Notes: generated from the letters alone by a model not told the origin. Positions 1-32,290 are shown, numbered from the stretch's first letter. The stretch: DNA of 64,000 nucleotides from Anomaloglossus baeobatrachus (GCF_048569485.1 NC_134364.1:125438882-125502881), one strand, 5' to 3'. Program-made: numbers and translations.

Positions 1-3000
1 TCCCCCGTCCTGGCATGGTTCCCCTATCCTGGCATGTTCCCCTATTCTGGCATTTTCCTCTATCCTGGCATGGTTTCCCCATTCCGGCATGTTCCCCCGT
101 CCTGGCATGGTTCCCCTATCCTGGCATGTTCCCCTTTCCTGGCATGTTCCTCCCTCCTGGTATGGTTCCCCTATCCTCGCATGTTCCCCTATCCTGGCAT
201 GTTCCCCCATCCTGGCATGTTCCCCTAATCTGGCATGTTCCCCTATCCTTGCATGTTCCCCTATCCTGGCATGTTCCCCTATCCTGGCATGTTCCCCCGT
301 TCTGGCATGTTTCACCGTTTGGCATGTTTCACCGTCCTGGCATGTTCCCCCGTCCTGGCATGGTTCCCCTATCCTGGCATGTTCCCCTTTCCTGGCATGT
401 TCCTCCCTCCTGGTATGGTTCCCCTATCTTTGCATGTTCCCCTATCTTTGCATGTTCCCCTATCCTGGCATGCTCCCCTATCCTGGCATGTTCCCCCATC
501 CTGGCATGTTCCCCTAATCTGGCATGTTACCCTATCCTTGCATGTTCCTCCATCCTGGCATGTTCCCCTATCCTGGCATGTACCCCTATCCTGGCATGTA
601 CCCCTATCCTGGCATGTTGCCCTATCCTGGCATGTTCCCCTATCCTGGCATGTTGCCCTATCCTGGCTTGTTCCTCCATCCTGGCATGTTCCCCTATCCT
701 TGCATGTTCCTCCATCCTGGCATGTTCCCCTATCCTGGCATGTACCCCTATCCTGGCATGTTGCCCTATCCTAGCATGTTCCTCCATCCTGGCATGTTGC
801 CCTATCCTGCCATGTTCCCCCATCCTGGCATGTTCCCCCATCCTAGCATGTTCCCCCGTCCTGGCATGTTCCTCCATCCTGGCATGTTCCCCCATCCTTG
901 CATGTTCCTCCATCCTGGCATGTTGCCCTATCCTGCCATGTTCCCCCGTCCTGGCATGTTCCTCCATCCTGGCATGTTCCCCCGTCCTGGCATGTTCCCC
1001 TATCCTGACATATTCCCCCGTCCTGGCATGTTCCCCCATCCTGGCATGTTATCCCATCCTGGCATGTTCCCCCATCCTGGCATGTTCCCCTATCCTGGCA
1101 TGTTGCCCTATCCTGGCATGTTGCCCTATCCTGGCATGTTGCCCTATCCTTGCATGTTGCCCTATCCTGGCATGTTCCCCCATCCTGGCATGTTCCCCTA
1201 TCCTGGCATGTTCCCCCATCCTGGCATGTTCACCCATCCTGGCATGTTCCCCCGTCCTGGCATGTTCCTCCATCCTGGCATGTTCCCCCATCCTGGCATG
1301 TTCCCCTAATCTGGCATGTTCCCCCATCCTGGCATGTTCCCCTAATCTGGCATATTCCCCCATCCTGGCATGTTCCCCTAATCTGGCATGTTCCCCTAAT
1401 CTGGCATGTTCCCCTATCCTGGCATGTACCCCTATCCTGGCATGTTCCCCTATCCTGGCATGTTCCCCTATCCTGGCATGTTCCTCCATCCTGGCACGTT
1501 CCCCTATCCTGGCATGTTCCCCTATCCTGGCATGTTCCCCCATCCTGGCATGTTCCCCTATCCTGGCATGTTCCTCCATCCTGGCATGTTCCCCCATCCT
1601 GGCATGTTCCCCCATCCTGGCATGTTCCTCCATCCTGGCATGTTCCCCCATCCTGGCATGTTCCCCCATCCTGGCATGTTCCCCCGTCCTGGCATGTTCC
1701 CCTATCCTGGCATATTCCCCCGTCCTGGCATGTTCCTCCATCCTGGCATGTTCCCCTAATCTGGCATGTTCCCCCATCCTGGCATGTTCCCCTAATCTGG
1801 CATGTTCCCCCGTCCTGGCATGTTCCCCCGTTCTGGCATGTTCCCCCGTTCTGGCATGTTCCCCCATCCTGGCATGTTCCGCCATTCTGGCATGTTCCCC
1901 TCTCCTGGCATGGTTGCCCCATTCTGGCATGGTTCCCCTATGTTCCCCTATCCTGGCGTGTTCCCCTAATCTGGCATGTTCCCCTAATCTGGCATGTTCC
2001 CCTAATCTGGCATGTTCCCCTATCCTGGCATGTTCCCCCATCCTGGCATGTTCCCCCATCCTGGCATGTTCCACCGTGCTGCCATGTTCCCCCATCCTGG
2101 CATGTTCCCCCATCCTGGCATGTTCCCCCATCCTGGCATGTTCCCCTATCCTGGCATGTTCCCCTATCCTGGCATGTTCCCCCGTCCTGGCATGTTCCAC
2201 CGTCCTGGCATGTTCCACCGTCCTGGCATGTTCCCCCATCCTGGCATGTTCCCCCGTCCTGGCATGTTCCCCTCTCCTGGCATGTTCCCCTCTCCTGGCA
2301 TGTTCCTCCATCCTGGCATGTTCCCCCATTCTGGCATGTTCCCCCATCCTGGCATGTTCCCCCATCCTGGCATGTTCCTCCATCCTGGCATGTTCCTCCA
2401 TCCTGGCATGTTGCTCCATCCTAGCATGTTCCCCTCTCCTGGCATGTTCCTCCATCCTGGCATGTTGCTCCATCCTAGCATGTTCCCCTCTCCTGGCATG
2501 TTCCCCCATCCTGGCATGTTCCGCCATTCTGGCATGTTCCCCTCTCCTGGCATGGTTGCCCCATTCTGGCATGGTTCCCCTATGTTCCCCTATCCTGGCG
2601 TGTTCCCCTAATCTGGCATGTTCCCCTAATCTGGCATGTTCCCCTAATCTGGCATGTTCCCCTATCCTGGCATGTTCCCCCATCCTGGCATGTTCCCCCA
2701 TCCTGGCATGTTCCACCGTGCTGCCATGTTCCCCCATCCTGGCATGTTCCCCCATCCTGGCATGTTCCCCCATCCTGGCATGTTCCCCTATCCTGGCATG
2801 TTCCCCTATCCTGGCATGTTCCCCCGTCCTGGCATGTTCCACCGTCCTGGCATGTTCCACCGTCCTGGCATGTTCCCCCATCCTGGCATGTTCCCCCGTC
2901 CTGGCATGTTCCCCTCTCCTGGCATGTTCCCCTCTCCTGGCATGTTCCCCTCTCCTGGCATGTTCCTCCATCCTGGCATGTTCCCCCATTCTGGCATGTT

Positions 3001-3376
3001 CCCCCATCCTGGCATGTTCCCCCATCCTGGCATGTTCCTCCATCCTGGCATGTTCCTCCATCCTGGCATGTTGCTCCATCCTAGCATGTTCCCCTCTCCT
3101 GGCATGTTCCTCCATCCTGGCATGTTCCCCCATTCTGGCATGTTCCCCCATCCTGGCATGTTTCTCCATCCTGGCATGTTTCTCCATCCTGGCATGTTCC
3201 CCCGTCCTGGCATGTTCCACTGTCCTGGCATGTTCCACTGTCCTTGCATGTTCCTCCATCCTGGCATGTTCCCCCGTTCTGGCATGTTTCTCCATCCTGG
3301 CATGTTTCTCCATCCTGGCATGTTCCTTCATCCTGGCATGTTCCTTCATCCTGGCATGTTCCTTCATCCTGGCATG
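1..3376. repeat. 18-bp minisatellite, about 185 copies
   Basis: This is a tandem array of an 18-bp unit close to CCTGGCATGTTCCCCCAT, with variants at a few positions (CCTAT, CCCGT, CTAAT, CTCCAT). A higher-order duplication is visible: the block around 1888-2529 recurs at about 2530-3170 with an offset of 642 bp, including a distinctive shortened unit near 1935 and 2577. A smaller block around 100-240 recurs about 250 bp later. The unit is a multiple of three and has no stop codon in most frames, so very long artificial reading frames exist on both strands. I see no gene in it. Confidence 0.95.
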
Positions 3377-3479
3377 TGTCAGGAAAGAAATGTCAGAGCG
3401 AGGAGAAATGTCTCCTCCGCTCCAACACAACTTTGAACTGCTAGCGTGTTCGCGCCAGTAGTTCAAAGTGGCTGGATGT

Positions 3480-3553
3480 GGCGACAGCGCATGTGCCAAC
3501 ATCAAGGGCTTTGCGTGCCCTGTCTGGCATGTGTGCCATAGGTTTGCTATCAC
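3480..3553. mobile_element. Possible hAT-type transposon terminus
   Basis: Just past the minisatellite the sequence ends in GGTTTGCTATCACTG, preceded by GCATGTGTGCCATA. Read in reverse this resembles the CAGTG...TATGGCACAC ends typical of vertebrate hAT elements. Only one end is recognised; no partner end or transposase was found. Identification rests on memory of the family consensus and is tentative. Confidence 0.3.
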
Positions 3554-4359
3554 TGTCCTATGCTTTCCGTAACCTAATGGTTACCCCTAATGGTGGAGAT
3601 TCAAGAGTCCTTTGTCTGGCTATGCTCCTGACCAGACCTAATCTATTACTTCCACCCCTAGGAAAGGAAGGCGCAGGAGTGTGATGGAAACCCAAATTAT
3701 GACAGACGGGAAAAATAAAACTCGGACACACTGCAACTCAGAAATAAATAGTAAGAAACTAAGGAGAAAAGCAAGAGCAGGAAGGCAGTAGCAAAAAGAA
3801 ATAGGATAGAAATGGGATAGGTAATACCACAACCGCTCACAGCACTAATGTACAACAACCACCATTAAGTCTGGATCACAACACCTCACCAGACCAGTAT
3901 AGGAAAGCTATAGCTGGCATCAATCGAATAGTCCAGCCAGTATATATCGGAGGGGAGCCAATGTGATTGGTTCCCCCACAGCATCTGATCAGAGAGGCTA
4001 ACAAGCTGCCAAGCAGAGATAAACTCTTGCTAGCCTGCCTAAGCCTGTGGGTCCAGGCCCGCGTCTACCTGCGCTGATCACAGACCTCAGAGAAGTAGAG
4101 GGCCACAATCTGCCGTCTCCACAGATCCTAACGCCACAATGACAGTTGGCGATGCCAGCAAAAACCTCCTTGTGACACTTCCCTGCTGCTCAGGGACCCA
4201 ATTATAAGGCCCACAGGAGAATTGGTGGCCATTCTGTGGGACCTCTGCCGTGATGCTCCTTCCCTCCTTCATCTCTTCCTGGTAGGCTATCACATTTTGA
4301 ACATTGCTGATTATCAGCAATGTCCGGACATCCTCGTATAAAACCTGAAGAGAAAGCTG
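3554..4359. other. Intergenic stretch without a recognisable gene
   Basis: About 800 bp of mixed-composition DNA. No conserved reading frame, RNA gene or clear transposon end is visible. Parts look like old dispersed repeat, for example a purine-rich stretch around 3665-3810, but I cannot assign a family. Confidence 0.5.
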
Positions 4360-4400
4360 TCACCTGTAGTGGTGGGTTATTACTAGCCCCCGGGTGTCTC

Positions 4401-5541
4401 TGTGGCGCCCTGGACTAGCCAGGTCATCACAGGTACTACAACACTCACCCCCACCCTGAGACAGGCACATCAGCCAGACACAAAATCCTTGTTGCCTCCC
4501 TCCAGGGGCTAATGTCCACACCAGGTGGGGTGGAGCCAGGCAGTTGGCCCCGCCCACCAAGGAGTTCACAGTCCTGGAGGCGGGAGAAGGAAGTCAGAGT
4601 AGAGTACAGTTAAGGGATAGGAGTGAAGTGGAAGTGGAGGAGCGAATTGACCGTGTCCGGGTGTGTGGCCCGGGCACTTAGAGCAAGGTTGGCAGACGGT
4701 GGTGGCCGTCTGCAGGAGAGGCAGATCAACGCGGAACCGTAGGACCGGGGAGCGAAGTGGTGGCCCGCCGGTACCGAATCGGGGAGCGAAGTGAAGCCAG
4801 CACACACAGGCAGGGCCTGCGGACCCCGACCAGGCTTGGAGTTGCCATTAGAGGTCAAATCCGTCAGTGACCGGAACCCCAGGGGTTTCCTAACAGCCAA
4901 GACCCGATTGAAGGCAACCGTCCGACCAGCAAAAGGAAATACAGCTACCGCCACAGCTAGAGTTCCAGGGGCCAGAGCCTGCGGGCAAAAGGGCTCCTCC
5001 GGCACATATACACGCTGGGGAGCATGTTACCGGTGGGAATCCATCGGGACCGAACATACACAAAGGTGCAGGGAAAGGCAGCCACCACCAAGTGTCCGGG
5101 AGAGACTACAGCAGCCGGCTGCGGGACCCGTCCATCCAGCCATTTGGTTTACCAGAGACTTTGCGTACCTTTGTGGCTGTGGCGCACCGCGCTGCGCAGT
5201 CCAGGCGACCCTGCACCTTGCCAATCCTGCCTCCCCGTCAGCTCACCGGGCCCCGGGACCACCAACCCCTACCCACGGAGGAGGAAACAACATCCCAGCT
5301 GCTCCCTACCATCGCTCACGGGATCCCTGTCACCAGCAGCGGTGGTGTCCAACCTCACCACAACTCGTGGGTGGCGTCACGGGCCAAATCCCCAAACCAA
5401 ACTAACCCCTTTCACTCACGGGCAAGGAGCGGCGCTCGAGTCCCCGGATCCGGCCCACCACTCGAGCCACTGAGCAGCCGTTGCAGCAGCGCCGGACCCG
5501 AGCGTTAGCGAGCGCAGTGGCGTCCTTCCCCGCCCGCGACA
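4401..5541 (+). mobile_element. Solo LTR, Ty3/gypsy-like family (family D)
   Basis: The 1141-bp block starts TGTGGCGCCC and ends CCGCGACA. It is flanked on both sides by the 4-bp duplication TCTC (4397-4400 and 5542-5545). It shares many long stretches with the solo LTR at 47391-48679, such as TCCTTGTTGCCT, CCTGGAGGCGGGA and the terminal CTCGAGTCCCCGG region, so both belong to one LTR family. No internal sequence remains. It sits inside a roughly 65-bp tandem repeat whose units continue on both sides. Confidence 0.8.
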
Positions 5542-5960
5542 TCTCTGTGCCCAAGTGGGCTCTGGTGGCCCTATAGTGGTGGGTTAGTACTAGACTCCCA
5601 GCGTCCCTGCCCCCAGGTGGGCTTTCCGGTGGCTCTGTATTGGTGGCCTATGTGGTGGCTCTAGTGGTGGGTTACTACTAGCGCCCAGGTGTCACTGTGT
5701 CCAGGTGAGCTGTCTGGTGGCCCTGTAGTGGTGGGTTATTAGTAGCCCCTAGGTGTCGCCGTCCCCAGGTGGGCTGTCTGGTGGTCCTGTGGTGGTTAGT
5801 TATTACTATCCCCCAGGTGTCGATGTGTCCAGGTGGGTTGTCCCCCTGATGGCCCTGTGGTGGTGAGTTATTAGTAGCCCCCGGGTGTCGCTGTGTCCAG
5901 GTGGGCTGTCCCCCTGATGGCCCTGTGGTGGTGAGTTATTAGTAGCCCCCATGTGTCGCT
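5542..5960. repeat. About 65-bp minisatellite split by the solo LTR
   Basis: Units such as CAGGTGGGCTGTC...GGTGGGTTATTAGTAGCCCC and GGTGTCGCTGTGTC repeat about six times. The matching unit GTAGTGGTGGGTTATTACTAG at 4360-4400 lies on the far side of the solo LTR, so the LTR was inserted into the array. The array ends about 180 bp before the IL6R start codon. Confidence 0.8.
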
Positions 5961-6139
5961 GTCAGCACATTGTGCAATCTGGATGGTTCCTCAAATATTT
6001 TTCTGTACACTCGCTATTTATTCAGAAGTGGGCGGTGATGAGAGCGCGGAGGGCAGAGTGTCAGGGAGGACGAGACAGACACAAGGAGAGGAGCCGAGAG
6101 ACAGCTGTGTATGGGACCCTGCGGGAAGGGACGGGGACC
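5961..6139 (+). promoter_or_regulatory. IL6R: Likely IL6R 5' untranslated and proximal promoter region
   Basis: This is the gap between the minisatellite and the IL6R start codon. A weak TATA-like CTATTTATT lies near 6012. The ATG at 6140 has a good Kozak context (GGACCATGG). No transcription start can be fixed from sequence. The call rests on position only. Confidence 0.35.
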
Positions 6140-19044
<12,905 letters not shown>

Positions 19045-19424
19045 AGAAAACCAGGAGACGACCAGAGTCACTACTGAGGATCAAACCAAATGGTGGAGAA
19101 AACCGAATGCTGTCTACGAACGCCGCCACTTATGACTGTGCTGCCTGTCTGTACGGGGACAATAACCTGACAGTCATCTGTAACAGTCAGCATGGTGGAC
19201 AGGCGTGAGCGCAACCTAGAAATGACTCCCTCAGACAGGAGTGAGCACAACCTGGAATTGACTCCCTCCAGACAGGAGTGTGTGGAGAATCGGAGGCGAC
19301 CGCAGGGATTTCTCCAGTCAGGACTTGGTATATTGGATGGTATGGCCCTCTAAGAGAGTGAAGTGTATGTAAGACCATCCTAGTGAAGAGGATAAGCTTC
19401 TCAGGGTCACCTGACTCTTAGCGG

Positions 19425-20010
19425 GTTCTCTGTGGGGGTCTCGGGGCTCTCTGAGGGGTTCTCAAGGCTCAGTGCTGCAGGGGTCTCGGGGCTCTCTGAG
19501 GGGATCTCTAGGGTCTCTACTGCAGGTGTCTCTGGACTCTGCGGATATCTCCGGGCTCTCTCCTGTCAGCATCTCGGGGCTCTTCTGTGGGGTTCTGAAG
19601 GCTTTGTGCTGCGGGGGTCTCGGACCTCTGTGCTGCAGGAATCTAAAGGCTCTCTGCTGAAGGTGTCTCAGGACTCTCTGCGGGGATCTTGGGGCTCTCT
19701 GCAGTAGGCGTCTCGGAGCTCTGTGCTGCGGGGGTGCCAGGGCTCTCTATGGGGTTTTCGGGGTTCCCTGCTGTGGGGTTCTTGGGGCTCCCTGCTGCGG
19801 GGATCTCTGAGCTCACTGCTGCGGGGATCTCAAGGTTCTCTGTAAGGTTCTCTAGGCTTTCTGCTGCGGGGATCTCGGGCCTCTCTGCTGTAAGCGTCTC
19901 TGGGCTCTCTGCGGGGTTCTCTAGGCTCTCTGCTGCAGGCGTCTCGGGGCTCTCTGCGGGGATCTCGAGGCTCTGTGCTGCAGGGGTCTTGGGGCTTCTG
20001 CGGGTCTCTG
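19425..20010. repeat. Degenerate minisatellite downstream of IL6R
   Basis: Diverged copies of GGGGTCTCGGGGCTCTCTG and CTGCTGCGGGGATCTC, with period about 40-45 bp. It is older and noisier than the other arrays. Confidence 0.75.
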
Positions 20011-20239
20011 CAGGGGTTGCTGGGTTCTCAAGAGCCCTTTATTACCTGCGGGGTCTCTGGTGATGTGCCTCTTTCTCTGGGATCTCATTCACAGGATTCT
20101 GGTTAGCAGGGTCTTAAGGTCACATGTTAGCTGTGGGAATTTCTAGGGACTTTCTGTGGAGTCGGACCCTTGTTACCCCCGGTCAGTCACATCACTATTT
20201 CTGGACTTGTCACTTGTGTCATGTTTATTGGTTTCTGGG

Positions 20240-20245
20240 AATAAA
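20240..20245 (+). terminator. IL6R: AATAAA polyadenylation signal candidate for IL6R
   Basis: First canonical AATAAA on the + strand after the IL6R stop codon outside the tandem repeat. Position only; not confirmed. Confidence 0.35.
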
Positions 20246-20661
20246 GGAGGAAGGCAACAGTTCTCACATATCTGTAACCTTGTGGCCCAGAAGAGACAAA
20301 TCTTGTGGGGGGAAGAGGGGGGCGTTATGGATGAATCTTAAAGTCTAATGACGCAGTAAGTATGACGGACACCTCCACTGATCAGCTCTGACACCACAGC
20401 GCCACACACCACATGGTGGCCACACAGGATACTGCATAGAAAGGAAAAAAGATTCAGCTCACCTGCCAGCCAAACTGCTCAAATCCTTAGGGTGCAAGGG
20501 TCCGCTGGTAGGTCCACACAGGATACTGCACCTTCCCCCACAATGGACAATGATTGCAGCTATATGGTATACTATATACTCACCTGCCATTACAGGGCCA
20601 AGATGAGTGCAGACCCCTCTCCTCCTCCCCACAGCACTACAGAGGCTGAATGTACAATGTC

Positions 20662-20667
20662 TTTATT
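20662..20667 (-). terminator. SHE: AATAAA polyadenylation signal candidate for SHE
   Basis: TTTATT on + reads AATAAA on -, about 205 bp past the SHE stop codon. This would give SHE a short 3' UTR and leave the convergent IL6R and SHE transcripts roughly 400 bp apart. Confidence 0.4.
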
Positions 20668-20870
20668 AGTATACAGGTATAATACAAGCAGATACATGGC
20701 GGAGCACACTGCCCTCTCTCTGGGGGGCCACACCTCTGGATCACACTCCTCCATTTTTCACTTCCTCCGTCCTTCCATCACTTACTATAATCCTTTCTGT
20801 TGGGTTTTGAGAAGACAATATAGAAATAAGCTGAGAAGGGAAGGGGCAGCCATTGGAAGCAGCCGGCGGC

Positions 20871-28099
<7,229 letters not shown>

Positions 28100-28675
28100 G
28101 ACCGGGCACACGATGGAAGGAATATTCCTACGATGCAAGGGCCACAGGGGCCCCAAGTCAAGGGCTTGCACTATCCAGGTGTTCCTAGTATCCAGTGACT
28201 GATGCCTGCTGCGCCGGCCCCCACCACTGCCAGGGTTTCCAAAGTGCCTTGTGAGCTAGGTCGGAGGTGTCTTAGGGGTTGTTCCTGTCCCAGCTTCGTC
28301 CTTGTAGTCGGTGACTGACCCCGGAGTCGCTCTGTTGAGGGTATGTTGTTTGTTTTCAGAGTCTTTCCTAGGAAGTTATAGGGTCCAGGCTTGTGAGGCG
28401 TCTTGTGAAGGAGGTCTACAGAAGCTCTGGATGTCTTCTCATGGTCTGGCAGCACAGGACGAGCGCAGCCTGGTGGTCTGGGACCATCAACAATGGCCGG
28501 GGGCAGAGGTCCTGGGACTCTGGAAGCTATGTGACTGATTACAAGTCACAGTCACGTCAGACATCCCACAGAAAACAGTCTCTCACAAGGGAAGGAAATG
28601 CGTTTCCTCCATAGTTCAATGGAAGGCGGGGACTGGACGGCTTTTAGGAATGGTCCTGAGGTGGATGGCAGATAT
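28100..28675 (-). promoter_or_regulatory. SHE: SHE 5' untranslated and upstream region
   Basis: Sequence immediately upstream of the SHE start. It has no TATA box I would rely on and no conserved coding frame. It probably contains the 5' UTR and promoter, inferred from position. Confidence 0.35.
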
Positions 28676-29010
28676 ACACCAGCCCCCGTATATCACTGCC
28701 CCCCATATGTCATACGGGCCAATGTATATATCATACTGCACCATATGTACATAGTGCCCCCTTATACGAGAAATCCCCTGTATATATCACACCAGCCCCA
28801 TATATCACTGCCCCTCCGTATATGTCATACAGGTCCCCATATATATCATACTGTCCCCCATATATGTGACTGTGCCCCCTTAAACAACAGAACCCCCTGT
28901 ATATATCACACAGATGCCTGTATATGGCAGAGTTCACCTCGTATACGACAGGCCACCCATATAGGTTACACAGATTCCCATATGTCACCATCCCTCATAT
29001 ACATCACACA
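28676..29010. repeat. Degenerate tandem repeat upstream of SHE
   Basis: Repeated CCCCATATATCACTGCCCC and CCCGTATATGTCATAC segments, about eleven diverged copies with period near 30 bp. Confidence 0.75.
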
Positions 29011-29264
29011 GACCGATAGGAGGATTATAATGAGGGCAATCTGGGCTACTGCCTGCGCCCCGAAGCTCCAGGGGGACCCATGGCTAGCTTGTCTTCGTTA
29101 TAATGTTGTGCGTGACATCATATACTCCCCTCCCTCTCATTCCCCTGGCGCAGATACCCGAGCAGATAACTTACCTGCCAGCAATACAGAACGGCAGCAC
29201 ACCTCCAGGGGAGCACCGGGGCAAGCAAGGACATGTCGGCATGAAAAAAAAGTGGAACCCTGTG

Positions 29265-30103
29265 GGGGCTCATACTATATATAGGAGGCTATGTGGGGCT
29301 CATACTATATATAGGAGGCTATGTGGGGCTCATACTATATAAAGGAGACAATATGGGGCTTATACTGTATATAGGAGGCTGTGTGGGGCTCATACTATAT
29401 AAAGGAGGCAATATGGGGCTTATACTGCATATAGGAGGCTGTGTGGGGCTCATACTATATATACAGTAGAAGGCTATGTGGGGCTCATACTATATAAAGG
29501 AGACAATATGGGGCTTATGCTGTATATAGGAGGCTATGTGGGGCTCATACTATATAAAGGAGACAATATGGGGCTTATGCTGTATATAGGAGGCTATGTG
29601 GGGCTCATACTATATAAAGGAGACAATATGGGGCTTATACTGCATATAGGAGGCTGTGTGGGGCTCATACTATATATACAGTAGAAGGCTATGTGGGGCT
29701 CATACTATATAAAGGAGACAATATGGGGCTTATACTGTATATAGGAGGCTGTGTGGGGCTCATACTATATAAAGGAGACAATATGGGGCTTATACTGTAT
29801 ATAGGAGGCTATGTGGGGCTCATACTATATAAAGGAGACAATATGGGGCTTATACTGCATATAGGAGGCTGTGTGGGGCTCATACTATATATACAGTAGA
29901 AGGCTATGTGGGGCTCATACTATATAAAGGAGACAATATGGGGCTTATACTGTATATAGGAAGCTGTGTGGGGCTCATACTATATAAAGGAGACAATATG
30001 GGGCTTATACTGTATATAGGAGGCTATGTGGGGCTCATACTATATAAAGGAGACAATATGGGGCTTATACTGTATATAGGAGGCTGTGTAGGGCTCATAC
30101 TAT
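29265..30103. repeat. 30/60-bp minisatellite with 215-bp higher-order unit
   Basis: The basic 30-bp unit GTGGGGCTCATACTATATAT plus AGGAGGCTAT alternates with a variant AAAGGAGACAATATGGGGCT. A 215-bp higher-order unit starting near 29478 recurs at 29693 and 29908, each containing CTATATATACAGTAGAAGG. The array resumes after the LTRs at 30761-30853 and 38880-38965. Confidence 0.95.
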
Positions 30104-30760
30104 TGTGAGATGCCGAGAGGAGAAGTACTAGAGAAGAGGTATGTTTCCCCTCGGTTCATTTCATATGCCTCCATGTATTGATTGTGGAGCGGTCGGCCCA
30201 TGCAAATGGGCTGGGAAAAGTTGGGAAAGTTATGTCTGGCTCAGCAATAAGTTAGTCACTGAAGCCTGTTTATTTCAGTGTAATTTTGGGTTCGGTTTTT
30301 CCTGGAGCAATCAGTAGGAATGGCAGTGGGACTGGTTGCTCCCTTCTCCACATTCAATCCAGGGTTTTGATTCCTCACTGGATCAGCTGAAATAATCAGG
30401 AGGCATTCAGAACAGAGAGCCTGCTGAAGAGAGCAGTCCAGGCTCATGGCTGCTGGGGCTGAGACTCTATACCTCCACTGGATGTGCTGAGGAACCGACA
30501 CAGTAAGAGAATACTGTTTTGATTGTTACATAGGTTTATTTTGTAGTTAGCATTCTGTTGTTAGTTAGTGGCCAGACGGCCTTAGACGTTTATTTTCCTG
30601 TTTTTGCATGTGTAACACTGAGGGATAAGTGTACACAATAAACACGGCAGTGGCCATATTTGTTTGGAACCTGCCTGTCTGCCGCTGTCATCTGTGAATC
30701 CATAGCCACTCGCTTGGACCAAAGCAAAGATCCCAGCTGAGCTATATTCCCTGTCTCACA
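30104..30760 (+). mobile_element. Solo LTR of the Gmr1-like Ty3/gypsy element
   Basis: The 657-bp block starts TGTGAGATGCCG and ends CTGTCTCACA. It is flanked by CTAT on both sides (30100-30103, 30761-30764). By eye it differs from the 3' LTR at 38223-38879 at about six positions, so it is young. It lies inside the 60-bp minisatellite. The internal region is missing here, most simply explained by LTR-LTR recombination. Confidence 0.85.
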
Positions 30761-31295
30761 CTATATATACAGTAGAAGACTATGTGGGGCTCATACTATA
30801 TAAAGGAGACAATATGGGGCTTATACTGTATATAGGAAGCTGTGTGGGGCTCATCTAATATATAAAGCTGAATGTGTGTATGTGTGTGTGTGTATGTATG
30901 TCCGGGATTGGCATCCGCACCGTCGCAGCTACAGCCACAAAATTTTGCACATTCACACTTCTGGACCCCGAGAGCGTCATAGGCTATGTTTTGAGGGGAA
31001 ATTTTAACCCCGCTCTTTACAGTTATTCACCAAAAAACCTGCCTCCATTTAAGCGAATGGAGCTGGGAGCCACAGTGCAGCCAGAACTTCAGTAGAATGC
31101 GCAGCCACGCCCTTATATGGAATGTTGGCGTGTCACAATGCAGCCAGGGAAAGAGAAAGACACAGAGCCATGCCCTTATATGGAATGTTGGTGTGTCACA
31201 ATGCAGCCAGGGAAAGAGACAGACACAGACAGGGAAAGAGGCAGACACAGACAGGGTAAGAAAGAGACACAAAGAGACAGACACAGACAAAGAGA

Positions 31296-31487
31296 CTTCA
31301 ATAATAAGAAAAAATGGAACCAGCACTCACCGATATTTGCTGTGTAGCACTCAGGTTTATTTCACAGTCGGAGGATACATGCTTCGGTGGTAACGCCGAT
31401 GCATGTATCCTCCGACTGTGAAATAAACCTGAGTGCTACACAGCAAATATCGGTGAGTGCTGGTTCCATTTTTTCTTATTATTGAAG
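31296..31487. repeat. 192-bp palindrome, left copy
   Basis: CTTCAATAATAAG at the left is mirrored by CTTATTATTGAAG at the right, and the arms pair along their whole length to a centre near GGTGGTAACGCC. One mismatch (ATGCAT against AAGCAT) is visible in this copy. Confidence 0.9.
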
Positions 31488-31669
31488 TTTCATCTTCTGA
31501 TGCTTTTGGAATAAGCACCCCGTAGCTGTTTCTCTACATAGTCCGTCCTGGAAGTTTTCACTCGCCATCGCAGAGATCAAAAGCGCCGCGTGCGCCTCCT
31601 GTGATCAGCTGTCTATTGTTTGAACTGTTTAGTCCTCAGTGGAAGTAGTGCCCCGCTTATTTCCTTATT

Positions 31670-31945
31670 TCCACTACAGACAAAGAGACAGACTGACAGG
31701 GAAAGACAGGGAAAGAGACAGACAGGGAAAGAGACAGACAGGGAAAGAGACAGACAGGGAAAGAGACAGACAGGGAAAGAGACAGAGATAGATAGAGAGA
31801 CAGGGAAAGAGATTGAGACAGACGGAGAAAGAGACAGAGACGGAAAGAGACAGAGACAGAAAGGGAAAGAGACTACAGACAAAGAGAGAGAGAGACAGAG
31901 AGATATATACAGAGGGGGAGACAGACAGAGAATGGGAGAGAGACA
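31670..31945. repeat. GACAGACAGGGAAA-type purine-rich microsatellite
   Basis: Short imperfect tandem repeats of GACAGACAGGGAAAGA with drift into GACAGAGA. The matching block in the duplicate is at about 39755-39995. Confidence 0.85.
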
Positions 31946-32290
31946 GTTACTATCCCGGGCAGCGCCGGGTACTATGTTGTGAGGCGAAATTTTAACCCCG
32001 CGCGTTCCAATTTACCAATCAATTTTGCCCCTATCTACATAATGGGGAAAAAGTGAAACGAAAAGTGTTGGGGGCAAATTGACAGCTGCCAGATGTGAAC
32101 AAGGGGGACTTAAAGAATGAGAGCGATGGCGCCAAAGAGTATATACCGTACAGTTGCTAAGGTGGGGCCCCGACATGGGATACTCACCACACTCGGGGAT
32201 ATGAACACACACACAAAATGCGCCACACACTACCACGTACTTGAACACATATACCACCCTCAGCACACATCTCACCACACATACACCAAC

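Larger units (their letters stand above)
19045..20260 (+). other. IL6R: Probable IL6R 3' untranslated region
   Basis: No further conserved exon follows the stop. A polyadenylation signal AATAAA lies at 20240-20245, about 1.2 kb downstream. The region contains a degenerate tandem repeat at 19425-20010. The extent is inferred. Confidence 0.4.
30854..32290 (+). mobile_element. Helitron-like repeat, left copy
   Basis: Begins TCTAATATATAAAGC at an A/T junction inside the minisatellite and continues TGTCCGGGATTGGCATCCGC, a sequence I associate with abundant frog Helitron-like repeats. A second block of the same family starts near 31950 (CCCGGGCAGCGCCGGGTACT). Between them are a GACAGACAGGGAAA-type microsatellite and a palindromic insert. 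No Rep/helicase gene and no clear CTRR end were found, so classification is tentative. Confidence 0.45.

Noticed and set aside
15-3553. Very long open frames (1148 and 834 codons) on both strands
   Set aside because: They are translations of the 18-bp minisatellite, open in several frames at once with six-residue repeats and no start context or conserved domain.
28598-29284. 228-codon + strand frame upstream of SHE
   Set aside because: Runs through a degenerate tandem repeat; residues HIYHTVPHIC-like repeats only.
31620-31982. Charged repeat protein frames (GKETDRERDRQ)
   Set aside because: Derived from the GACAGACAGGGAAA microsatellite, duplicated at 39.7-40.0 kb.
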